This document shows, one piece after another, positions 1 through 6,384 of a stretch of DNA of 6,384 bases (positions are counted from its first letter, which is position 1; every line of letters begins with the position of its first letter). Under the pieces are notes generated by a model, which worked only from the letters and a program-made list of their open reading frames with translations, had not been told where the DNA came from and ran no database searches. This stretch comes from Bacteroidota bacterium (GTDB lineage: Bacteria; Bacteroidota; Bacteroidia; Flavobacteriales; Flavobacteriaceae). The DNA lies in NCBI GenBank assembly GCA_018656255.1, contig JABHYI010000053.1, forward strand, positions 1 to 6,384, read 5' to 3'. Both the position numbers and the translations under genes were made by a program.

Positions 1-472
1 TAATGTCATACCCATAATTGATCATGGCGTCGTTAAGCTCTTTTTTTACAGCAATAGCCACATCGTCTTTTCTTTCAAAAACATCATCTAGTTTCATTTT
101 TGGTACCTCCGCCCTAACAACATCAAAAACATAAGAGGTTATTTGATCATGGGGGTTTTCTAGTTTATAAAAAGCATCATACACTTTTTCTTTTATTACC
201 TGAAATTGTACCGAAATTTTAAGCTTCACAAACACATCATCTTTTGTTTTTGTTTCTACCAAAACATCAAGTTGTTGTACTTTTAAGTTTATTCTTCCTG
301 CAATTCTGTCCACAAACGGAATTTTAAAATGAAGACCAGAGCTTCTGCCGCTTAAAAACCTTCCAAAACGCTCTACTATTGCTGAGGTTTGCTGCTTTAC
401 AGTAAATATTCCTGAAAGCAAGAAAAAAACAACAAACATTAAAAAAGGCACTAAAAAAAGGGTACTTCCCAT
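1..472 (-). CDS. SPFH/band 7 (stomatin/QmcA-like) membrane protein, C-terminus cut by window edge
   Basis: 157 codons are visible from the ATG at 472-470; the rest lies beyond the left edge. Residues 4-22 form a hydrophobic N-terminal anchor (LFLVPFLMFVVFFLLSGIF). The start of an SPFH (band 7/prohibitin) domain follows: 'TVKQQTSAIVERFGRFL' near 24-40, then 'GLHFKIPFVDRI' near 46-57 and 'LDVLVETKTKDDVFVKL' near 68-84. This order of motifs matches the stomatin/QmcA/HflC group, whose members form membrane-attached oligomers in scaffolding or protease-regulating complexes. The family usually has about 300-330 residues, so roughly half is missing. The ATG is chosen because it directly precedes the membrane anchor. 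No Shine-Dalgarno motif precedes it. It lies 52 nt downstream of the gltX stop on the same strand, so it may be co-transcribed with gltX. The family call is firm; the cellular role and partner proteins are not known from this sequence. Confidence 0.9.
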   Translation of the reverse strand, partial: MGSTLFLVPFLMFVVFFLLSGIFTVKQQTSAIVERFGRFLSGRSSGLHFKIPFVDRIAGRINLKVQQLDVLVETKTKDDVFVKLKISVQFQVIKEKVYDAFYKLENPHDQITSYVFDVVRAEVPKMKLDDVFERKDDVAIAVKKELNDAMINYGYDI

Positions 473-485
473 GACACGATATTTA

Positions 486-512
486 TAAAATTAATAATAA
501 TGAATATACAAA
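486..512 (-). promoter_or_regulatory. Possible Bacteroidota-type promoter before the SPFH gene
   Basis: Read on the minus strand, TTTG (512-509) is followed after 15 nt by TAATTTTA (493-486), ending 13 nt before the SPFH start codon. The Bacteroidota housekeeping promoter consensus is TTTG near -33 and TAnnTTTG near -7. The -7 element matches at all but the last base, but the spacer is a few bases shorter than usual, and the region is so AT-rich that chance is a serious alternative. If real, it would let the SPFH gene be transcribed apart from gltX. Confidence 0.2.
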
Positions 513-524
513 AAAATTGCTGCT

Positions 525-2045
525 TTATGATGCGTTGTTCATAAAACTAATAGCGCTTTTTATTCTTGAAATTGTTTCTTTTTTACCCAACACAGCAGCA
601 ATTTCAAAAACATCAGGACCCTGCATAGCCCCAACCAAGGCAAGTCTTAGGGGCATCATTACTTTTCCAAACCCCATTTCTTTTTTGCTTAGCCAACCTT
701 TGATCTCCCTGGAAACTGTTTCACCATCAAAGGTGCTTTGCTGCTCTAAAATTTCACAAACACTCAAAAGAACGGAAGGCGTATCTTCCTTAAAGGCCTT
801 TTTAGCTGCTTTTTGGTCAAAGGCTTCAGGCCTTTCAAAAAAGAAACGCCCTTGCTCCCATAAATCAGCAACAAAGACCGCTCGCTCTTTAATTAAAGAC
901 ACAATTACCTCTAGATTTAGGGTTGTCTCAACACCTTTTTTATCTAAAAGAGTAGAAAACTCTTTAGTTAAAGCGCTAGTATCTAGTTGTTGAAAATATT
1001 GTTGCTGAAACCACTTTGTTTTATCTGGATCAAATTTTGCTCCCGCCTTATTAACGCGCTCTAAGCTAAAATCAGCGATGAGCTGCTCAAGGGTAAACAA
1101 TTCCTGCTCGGTTCCTGGGTTCCAACCTAAAAAAGCAAGCATGTTTAGCACCCCTTTTGGCAAATAACCATCTTCTCTATACCCAGAGAACAGCTCCCCG
1201 TCTGGGGTTTTCCACTGCAGAGGAAATACAGGAAAACCCATCTTGTCTCCATCTCTTTTGCTTAGCTTCCCTTTGCCTGTAGGTTTCATAATAAGGGGCA
1301 AGTGAGCAAAAATAGGCGCCTCCCATCCAAGGCCTCTATATAGTAATACATGTAGGGCAAGAGAGGGTAGCCACTCTTCTCCTCGAATTACATGAGTGAT
1401 GTTCATAAGGTGATCGTCAACAATGTTTGCCAAGTGGTAGGTTGGCATTCCGTCGCTTTTAAATAAAACCTTATCATCTAGCAGGTTTGTGTCTATTTTT
1501 ACAGTGCCCCTAACAACATCCTTCAGGTATAAAATTTCGTCTTGAGGTGTTTTAAAACGAATCACAAAAGGGGTTCCTGCCTCTAATTTTTCCTTGGTTT
1601 CTTCCAAACAAAGCGATAGGGAGTTGTCTAGGGTTTCTCTATTGTGCCAATTATAAATAAATGTTTTTGAGTTTTCTTCACAGGCCTTTCTTTCTTTGTC
1701 AAGCGCCTGAGGCGTATCAAAGGCGTAATATGCGTGGCCAGATTCAATTAGGGCGTCCGCGTATTGTTTGTATATTTCTTTGCGCTCACTTTGTCTGTAG
1801 GGCCCAACACTTGCGGGTTTTGTTGGGCTTTCGTCAAAGCCAATACCAAGCCAGCTCATTGCCTCTACAATGTACTGTTCTGCCCCGGGCACGTAGCGCC
1901 CTTGGTCTGTATCTTCTATTCTAAGAATAAAGTCTCCACCGTGTTTTTTTGCAAATAAATAGTTAAATAGTGCGGTTCTAACACCGCCAATATGTAGAGG
2001 TCCTGTTGGACTAGGAGCGAATCTAACGCGTACTTTTTGAGCCAT
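525..2045 (-). CDS. gltX: Glutamate--tRNA ligase (glutamyl-tRNA synthetase)
   Basis: A complete 506-residue class I aminoacyl-tRNA synthetase that charges tRNA-Glu with glutamate in the cytoplasm. The N-terminus 'RFAPSPTGPLHIGG' (8-21) holds the HIGH-type ATP signature as HIGG at 18-21. 'LRIEDTDQGR' (41-50) and 'HVIRGEEWLPS' (218-228) are typical Rossmann-fold segments. The KMSKS-type motif is KLSKR at 260-264. 'GYLPKGVLNMLAFLGWNPG' follows at about 293-311, leading into the helical anticodon-binding C-terminal region. The segment between KLSKR and DGYLP is 27 residues, against about 11 as I recall the E. coli enzyme. The cysteines that bind zinc in the E. coli enzyme are not visible at 105-135. 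The length is normal for Bacteroidota. The start ATG (2045-2043) gives the expected N-terminus, with an A/T-only leader and no Shine-Dalgarno motif. It lies 35 nt after the alkane monooxygenase-like gene and 52 nt before the SPFH gene. No terminator hairpin is seen at its end. Confidence 0.98.
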   Translation of the reverse strand: MAQKVRVRFAPSPTGPLHIGGVRTALFNYLFAKKHGGDFILRIEDTDQGRYVPGAEQYIVEAMSWLGIGFDESPTKPASVGPYRQSERKEIYKQYADALIESGHAYYAFDTPQALDKERKACEENSKTFIYNWHNRETLDNSLSLCLEETKEKLEAGTPFVIRFKTPQDEILYLKDVVRGTVKIDTNLLDDKVLFKSDGMPTYHLANIVDDHLMNITHVIRGEEWLPSLALHVLLYRGLGWEAPIFAHLPLIMKPTGKGKLSKRDGDKMGFPVFPLQWKTPDGELFSGYREDGYLPKGVLNMLAFLGWNPGTEQELFTLEQLIADFSLERVNKAGAKFDPDKTKWFQQQYFQQLDTSALTKEFSTLLDKKGVETTLNLEVIVSLIKERAVFVADLWEQGRFFFERPEAFDQKAAKKAFKEDTPSVLLSVCEILEQQSTFDGETVSREIKGWLSKKEMGFGKVMMPLRLALVGAMQGPDVFEIAAVLGKKETISRIKSAISFMNNAS

Positions 2046-2080
2046 GAAAATTTAATTTTTATGGATGTAAATATACAATT

Positions 2081-3121
2081 CTATGGTCGCATCGCAACAG
2101 GAATTAAGGTATTCATAACCAAAAACCAAAGCGGGGGCGCCAAGGCTAAAACCATAGATGTTGTATACCCAAAAGGCATCTGAGGGCTACTATCGTGATA
2201 TTCTAATAGTTGAAACTTTTTATGCGCTCTGTAATGATGATCGCTGTGACGGGTTAGTTCATATAATAGAATTCTACCCAATACATGGTTGGAGTTCCAA
2301 GAATGAATTTCAGAAATCCGCTCATATCTCCCAGAGGCTGTTTTATTTCTTTTAAGGCCATAGTGCTCAATATAGTTGATGGTTTCCAGCAACAACACAC
2401 CGCTTAAGGCTATACAAAACGCAAGCCCCGCCGCTAGTTCACCTAAAAACAAATAGACACCCACCAGGTATCCAAATTGTATTAATGTGTACCAAAACAT
2501 ATCGTTTTTACTACTTAAAAAAGGAAGTTTTGCGCGCTCTAATAATGATTTTTGAATGCTCCAAGCTTTTATATACTGCCCTTTTATAGAGCTAAACCAA
2601 AAAGAATATACGCTTTGATTGTATTTTGCCGTTGCTGGATCTTGCGGTGTTGCCGCATGAAGATGGTGTCCAAAATTATGCTCTATAAAAAAGTGCATAT
2701 ACAGCGCGGGTAACAATAATATTTTACCAAAAGTTCTTTCAAAACGTAATTTTCTGTGCCCCAGCTCATGAGCAACATTAATGCCGTTGGCCCCCACAAC
2801 AATACCCAGAGAAATAGTTAAGCCAACAAGCTCAGTTAGGGTGTATTCTCTAAAAGCAAGGCTCCATAAAAAATACCCCACCAACCCATAAACAATTGGA
2901 ATATTAAGGTAAAGCAGGACATTGAAAAATTTGTTTTTATCTTTGCTAATTAGCTCTTCTTTGCTAAGGTTTTGCTTGGCTATAGGCAAAATAGTTTCCA
3001 ATAAAGGAACTAAAATAAAAGCAAAAAAGGGCGTAAAAAACACCCAAAACCCCTGTAACCATAAACCCATTACCGCCCCAAGAGGTGTTATGTAGGCAAA
3101 TACATATTTTAAATCTTTCAT
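2081..3121 (-). CDS. alkB: Alkane 1-monooxygenase (AlkB)-like integral membrane di-iron hydroxylase
   Basis: A complete 346-residue protein of the membrane fatty acid desaturase/hydroxylase superfamily. All AlkB histidine motifs are visible: HELGH (118-122), EHNFGHH (147-153), the AlkB signature NYIEHYGL (249-256, H253) and RHSDHH (291-296), plus 'HSWNSNH' (273-279). The nine histidines of these boxes would hold two irons that activate oxygen for terminal hydroxylation of alkanes or similar hydrocarbon chains. Hydrophobic segments lie near 5-22, 24-42, 66-90, 96-115, 208-226, 229-248 and 321-342, consistent with a polytopic inner membrane protein. The HYG motif argues for AlkB rather than a fatty acid desaturase. 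The third box reads LTRHSDHHY instead of the usual LQRHSDHHA. AlkB enzymes need rubredoxin and a reductase; neither is encoded in this window. The start ATG (3121-3119) directly precedes the first membrane segment. It is the first gene of the probable minus-strand unit with gltX and is divergent from the DUF4175 gene. The family is clear; the natural substrate is not. Confidence 0.9.
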   Translation of the reverse strand: MKDLKYVFAYITPLGAVMGLWLQGFWVFFTPFFAFILVPLLETILPIAKQNLSKEELISKDKNKFFNVLLYLNIPIVYGLVGYFLWSLAFREYTLTELVGLTISLGIVVGANGINVAHELGHRKLRFERTFGKILLLPALYMHFFIEHNFGHHLHAATPQDPATAKYNQSVYSFWFSSIKGQYIKAWSIQKSLLERAKLPFLSSKNDMFWYTLIQFGYLVGVYLFLGELAAGLAFCIALSGVLLLETINYIEHYGLKRNKTASGRYERISEIHSWNSNHVLGRILLYELTRHSDHHYRAHKKFQLLEYHDSSPQMPFGYTTSMVLALAPPLWFLVMNTLIPVAMRP

Positions 3122-3197
3122 AAATTCTAAAATTTACTGTGTTTGCTGTTTTTTTTGCACTAATTTTAAATCCGTTGTAAATCGCCGACAAAACCAA
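3122..3197. promoter_or_regulatory. Divergent intergenic region between the alkB-like gene and the DUF4175 gene
   Basis: These 76 nt lie between two start codons facing away from each other, so they should contain promoters for both directions. The sequence is AT-rich with a run of eight T at 3149-3156. On the minus strand, TAAATTTT (3139-3132) resembles the -7 element TAnnTTTG, but it lies very close to the alkB-like start and has no clear TTTG partner. Neither start codon has a Shine-Dalgarno motif. No operator-like palindrome or riboswitch-like structure stands out by eye. Confidence 0.6.
3142..3168 (+). promoter_or_regulatory. Possible Bacteroidota-type promoter for the DUF4175 gene
   Basis: TTTG (3142-3145) is followed after 15 nt by TAATTTTA (3161-3168), which ends 29 nt before the ATG at 3198. 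It resembles the Bacteroidota TTTG / TAnnTTTG promoter, with a mismatch at the last base of the -7 element and a spacer shorter than usual. A run of eight T (3149-3156) fills most of the spacer. The same TTTG-15 nt-TAATTTTA arrangement occurs before the SPFH gene. AT-richness makes chance matches likely. Confidence 0.25.
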
Positions 3198-6100
3198 ATG
3201 AGTTCATTTAGTCTTATCCAGCAGAAGCTGGAACAATTTATAAAAAAATACTATACCAGTGAGCTCATAAAGGGAACCATTTTCTTTTTTGCTGCGGGAT
3301 TTTTGTATTTTTTACTCACTCTTCTTATAGAGTACTTTTTGTGGCTAAACCCCATGGGTAGAACTATTTTGTTCTGGACCTTTGTGCTTGTTGAGCTTGC
3401 TCTTTTTATGCGTTTCATTGCCTTTACGCTACTTAAACTTTTTAGTCTTCAAAAGGGTATTACCAATGAGCAGGCAGCTCAAATCATTGGAGATCATTTT
3501 CCAGAGGTTAATGACAAACTATTAAATGTTTTACAGCTAAACCAAAACCAAAGAGAGTCAGACCTGCTATCTGCAAGTATAGACCAAAAGTCGCTCCAAA
3601 TGCAGTCTGTGGTTTTTAAAAAAGCAATAAATTTTCAAAAAAATCTAAAATATCTTGTTTTTGCCGCTATCCCAATGCTGGTTTTTGGTGTAGTTTCTGC
3701 TCTGGGTGAGAAAGATTTGTTTGCCAGTAGCTACAAACGCGTTGTAAACTATAACACCGCCTATGCGCCCCCAGCCCCCTTTAGTTTTTATATTGTTAAC
3801 CAGGATTTATCAGCAATTCAAAACAAACCCTTTACTCTTAAAATAAGAACCAAGGGCAGCGCTATCCCGCAAGACGCAAGTATTGCCTACAACAATCAAA
3901 AATACTTTCTTCAACAAACCGCACCAGGAGTTTTCGAATATACTTTTTTACAACCCAACACCGCGATTGATTTTACCTTATTGGCTAATGATGTAAGCTC
4001 AAAAAACTACACCCTGGAGGTTGTAAAAACCCCTTCTCTGGTAAGTTTCCAGCTCTTTTTAAATTACCCTAGTTATACAGGAAAAAAAGACCAAACCCTC
4101 AACAGCACAGGAAATACAATCTTGCCAGAGGGCACAAAAGTTCAGTGGCTTGTAACCACTAAAAACACCAGTCATGTTGGATTAAAAACAAAAGACACGG
4201 TGTATTCTTTTACTTCAAACCAGCAGCAACACAAGTATAGTAAAACAATATACAACACCCTAGATTACGCTCTTACAACCTCTAATGATAGGTTGCGGGA
4301 GTATGAGAATCTGTCTTTTACCATAAGGGTAATTAAAGATGAGTTTCCTGAGATTTCTGTACAATCTAAGCTAGATAGCCTAAGCGAGCAACAGAGATAT
4401 TTTTTAGGACAAGTTAGCGATGATTATGGCTTTTCAAAACTACAACTGGTCTATTACCCACAAGGCCAGCAAGACTTTAAAAAAACAGAACAAATACCCG
4501 TAAATAAGAGTACCCTGGATCAGTTTACATACGTCTTTCCTGGCGCATTAGATTTGCCCCAGGATGTTGAGTATGAGTACTATTTTGAAATCTTTGATAA
4601 TGACGCTGTTAACACCTATAAATCTTCTCGATCTGGGTATTACTCTTATCGAAAACTATCTCAAGACGAGCTGCAGACACAGCAATTACAAAACCAAGAA
4701 AACGCAATAAAAGCCATGGACGCCGCCTTGCAAGAATTAAAAAACCAAGACAAGCGTCTTGAGGAATTAGAGCTCATACAAAAAGAAAAAGAGGCCCTTA
4801 ACTGGAATGACAAAAAGAAGCTAGAAGATGTTTTAAAGCGCCAAAAGGAACAAGAAAAAATGATGCAGCAGTTTTCAAAACAACTGCAAGAGAGTTTAGA
4901 AAAATTTCAGCCAGAGAGTAAAGAAAAAGATCCCTTTAAGCAGCAGCTTGAGAAAAGACTAAAAGAAAACCAAGAAAAATTAAAAGAAAACGAAAAACTA
5001 CTTCAAGAGCTAGAAGAGTTACAAGACAAAATCACCAAAGAAGAGCTTACAGAAAAACTAGAAAAAGTAGCCAAGAAAAACAAAAACCAAGAAAAAAACC
5101 TAGAACAGTTAATAGAATTAACCAAACGCTATTATGTGTCTAAAAAAAGCGAAAAGCTTTCTGAAGAACTTTTTAAATTAGGAGCAGAGCAGCGTAAACT
5201 GGCAGAAAAACCAGAACAGCAGAACACCAAGCAGGCTCAAGAAAAAATCAATGAAAAGTTTGAGAAATACAAACAGGAACTTGAAGAGCTAAAAAAAGAG
5301 AATGAAAAATTAAAAGCTCCCATGAAACTCCCACAAGATAAAGTGGGTGAAAAAGTGGTAGACAGCCAGCAGCAACAAGCAACTCAAAAACTGGAGAAAC
5401 AAAACAAAGCTGGCGCAAAAGAAAATCAAAAAAAGGCGGGCCAAAAAATGCAAGAAATGGGCCAACAAATGATGATGGCCCTATCTGGATCTCAAGGAGA
5501 ACAAATAGAAGAAGATGTGGCTATGTTACGTCAAATATTAGACAACTTGGTTGTGTTTTCTTTTAGGCAAGAAGCGTTAATGGAGGATTTTAAAGCAACA
5601 CAGTACGGCAATCCTCTTTTTGGAAAACGCCTAAACACTCAAAATGACTTAAAGCAAAATTTTCAGCACATAGACGATAGTTTGTTTTCTCTTTCACTGC
5701 GCCAACCCACCATTGGTCAGAAAATAAACGAGTCTGTGACCCAGGTTCATTATAATTTAAAAAAGGCGATGGAGCGTCTTGCAGAAAACCAGATGCCTCA
5801 AGGTGTTGGATCACAGCAATACGCCGTTACCGCCACCAACGATCTGGCAAACCTACTCACCAATATGCTCACCAGCATGCAGCAACAACAAATCGGCCAA
5901 GGCTCTGGAAGCGGTAAGCAAGGAATGCCAAAGCCCGGCCAAGGACAAGGCGAAGGTTTTCAGCTTCCTGACATTATTGAAAAACAAAAGAGCCTAGCCG
6001 AAAAAATGCAAGAAGGCATGGGCGAAAAAGGCAAAGAAGGAAAAGAGGGTAAAGAAGGAGAACAAGGCAAGGGAGAAGGAGAAGGTCAAGGAGAAGGCGA

Positions 6101-6384
6101 GGGTGAAGGTAAAGGTGAAGGGCAGGGCGAGGGACAGGGAGAAGGTCAAGGACAAGGCGATGGAGGCAACGGCAAACCCCGCAACCAACCAAACGCTTCC
6201 CCAACCAACCAAAGCGAAAACAATGACGCCGAGCTCTTTGAGATTTATAAACAGCAGCAGCAACTACGCCAAGACCTAGAAGATAGACTCAGTAAATTAG
6301 GCCTTGAGGGTCTTGGGGGAGAACTAATAAAAAAAATGCAGGGTATTGAGCAACAACTCCTAGATAAGGGTTTTAACCGGGGTA
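3198..6384 (+). CDS. DUF4175 family large membrane protein with coiled coil and Gly-rich tract, C-terminus cut by window edge
   Basis: 1062 codons are open from the ATG at 3198 to the right edge with no stop; flavobacterial homologues are about 1100 residues, so only a short end is probably missing. Membrane helices are seen near residues 25-50, 55-77 and 151-169. With Lys-rich residues 11-25 cytoplasmic, everything after the third helix should be periplasmic (inference). Residues 180-480 look beta-rich and carry motifs I associate with DUF4175: YPSYTG (290-295), EGT (311-313) and DDYG (408-411). Residues 486-760 are Lys/Glu/Gln/Leu-rich with heptad-like spacing, a probable long coiled coil. 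'LRQILDNLVVFSFRQEALM' (777-795) starts a more conserved helical stretch to about 895. A Gly-Glu/Gln tract (942-988) and an Asn/Pro linker precede a final helical part. The alphaproteobacterial relatives are likewise known only as low-complexity membrane proteins. No Walker A site or other catalytic signature is visible, so function is unknown. The ATG is chosen because no other ATG lies in frame upstream within the intergenic region and it precedes the first helix. Confidence 0.88.
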   Translation, partial: MSSFSLIQQKLEQFIKKYYTSELIKGTIFFFAAGFLYFLLTLLIEYFLWLNPMGRTILFWTFVLVELALFMRFIAFTLLKLFSLQKGITNEQAAQIIGDHFPEVNDKLLNVLQLNQNQRESDLLSASIDQKSLQMQSVVFKKAINFQKNLKYLVFAAIPMLVFGVVSALGEKDLFASSYKRVVNYNTAYAPPAPFSFYIVNQDLSAIQNKPFTLKIRTKGSAIPQDASIAYNNQKYFLQQTAPGVFEYTFLQPNTAIDFTLLANDVSSKNYTLEVVKTPSLVSFQLFLNYPSYTGKKDQTLNSTGNTILPEGTKVQWLVTTKNTSHVGLKTKDTVYSFTSNQQQHKYSKTIYNTLDYALTTSNDRLREYENLSFTIRVIKDEFPEISVQSKLDSLSEQQRYFLGQVSDDYGFSKLQLVYYPQGQQDFKKTEQIPVNKSTLDQFTYVFPGALDLPQDVEYEYYFEIFDNDAVNTYKSSRSGYYSYRKLSQDELQTQQLQNQENAIKAMDAALQELKNQDKRLEELELIQKEKEALNWNDKKKLEDVLKRQKEQEKMMQQFSKQLQESLEKFQPESKEKDPFKQQLEKRLKENQEKLKENEKLLQELEELQDKITKEELTEKLEKVAKKNKNQEKNLEQLIELTKRYYVSKKSEKLSEELFKLGAEQRKLAEKPEQQNTKQAQEKINEKFEKYKQELEELKKENEKLKAPMKLPQDKVGEKVVDSQQQQATQKLEKQNKAGAKENQKKAGQKMQEMGQQMMMALSGSQGEQIEEDVAMLRQILDNLVVFSFRQEALMEDFKATQYGNPLFGKRLNTQNDLKQNFQHIDDSLFSLSLRQPTIGQKINESVTQVHYNLKKAMERLAENQMPQGVGSQQYAVTATNDLANLLTNMLTSMQQQQIGQGSGSGKQGMPKPGQGQGEGFQLPDIIEKQKSLAEKMQEGMGEKGKEGKEGKEGEQGKGEGEGQGEGEGEGKGEGQGEGQGEGQGQGDGGNGKPRNQPNASPTNQSENNDAELFEIYKQQQQLRQDLEDRLSKLGLEGLGGELIKKMQGIEQQLLDKGFNRG
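6021..6161 (+). repeat. Gly-X-Y then Gly-X repeat tract inside the DUF4175 gene
   Basis: Codons 942-956 encode five collagen-like triplets (GEK, GKE, GKE, GKE, GEQ). Codons 957-988 (6066-6161) encode sixteen consecutive Gly-X dipeptides, where X is Glu, Gln, Lys or once Asp. The DNA is strongly purine-biased on the plus strand with a 6-nt period. Glycine uses GGA, GGT, GGC and GGG, and the X codons mix GAA/GAG and CAA/CAG, so the DNA repeat is imperfect. It is probably a flexible, charged spacer between helical parts of the protein. Confidence 0.85.

Noticed and set aside
473..524. Possible terminator after gltX
   Set aside because: There is an A/T run but no GC-containing inverted repeat before it on the minus strand, so no intrinsic terminator can be supported.
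517..993. Plus-strand open frame of 158 codons antisense to the 3' part of gltX
   Set aside because: It lies opposite a firmly identified gltX, has Ser/Lys/Leu-rich composition with no recognisable domain, and is explained by the AT-rich complement of gltX codons.
2964..3197. Minus-strand open frame of 77 codons crossing the divergent intergenic region
   Set aside because: It overlaps the N-terminal coding part of the alkB-like gene in another frame and would occupy the whole promoter region; no family resemblance.
4660..5460. Possible frameshift or degenerate sequence in the Lys/Glu/Gln-rich, A-rich part of the DUF4175 gene
   Set aside because: The frame stays open through the whole segment, hydrophobic residues keep heptad-like spacing, and recognisable conserved sequence resumes in the same frame at residue 777.
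5901..6179. Walker A-like look of GSGSGKQ (residues 902-908) and GDGGNGKP (987-994), which could support an ATPase label
   Set aside because: Neither fits GxxxxGK[ST]: the first has the wrong spacing and the second ends in Pro; both lie in Gly-rich low-complexity sequence without a nucleotide-binding fold around them.
5974..6263. Two overlapping minus-strand open frames encoding Leu- or Phe/Ser-rich hydrophobic peptides
   Set aside because: They are the complement of the purine-rich Gly-Glu/Gln tract of the DUF4175 gene; the apparent membrane-protein character comes from reading pyrimidine-rich repeat DNA.

Overview
The window looks like chromosomal DNA from a Bacteroidota bacterium, most likely a marine-type member of the Flavobacteriaceae. 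This rests on visibly AT-rich DNA, the absence of Shine-Dalgarno motifs before every start, a 506-residue glutamyl-tRNA synthetase with a long loop after its KLSKR motif, and a very long DUF4175-type membrane protein of the flavobacterial kind. I could not run searches, so the family level is inferred from recognised protein sequence.

Layout: three genes on the minus strand are transcribed leftward in the order alkane 1-monooxygenase-like membrane di-iron enzyme (2081-3121), glutamyl-tRNA synthetase gltX (525-2045), then an SPFH/band 7 membrane protein cut by the left edge (1-472). Gaps of 35 and 52 nt, with no visible terminator between them, make a co-transcribed unit plausible. A 76-nt divergent intergenic region (3122-3197) separates this unit from one huge plus-strand reading frame (3198 to the right edge, 1062 codons visible, no stop). 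That frame encodes a DUF4175 family protein: three N-terminal membrane helices, a beta-rich region carrying YPSYTG and DDYG motifs, a long charged coiled coil, and a Gly-Glu/Gln repeat tract.

Functionally the window joins one translation housekeeping gene with three membrane proteins: a hydrocarbon or lipid hydroxylase, an SPFH membrane scaffold, and a large, probably periplasmic protein of unknown role. No mobile element, CRISPR array, tRNA, rRNA or riboswitch is visible. The least understood gene is the DUF4175 protein. The alkB-like gene is also notable because it sits beside gltX with no rubredoxin or reductase gene in view. I do not see a clearly new multi-gene system here.
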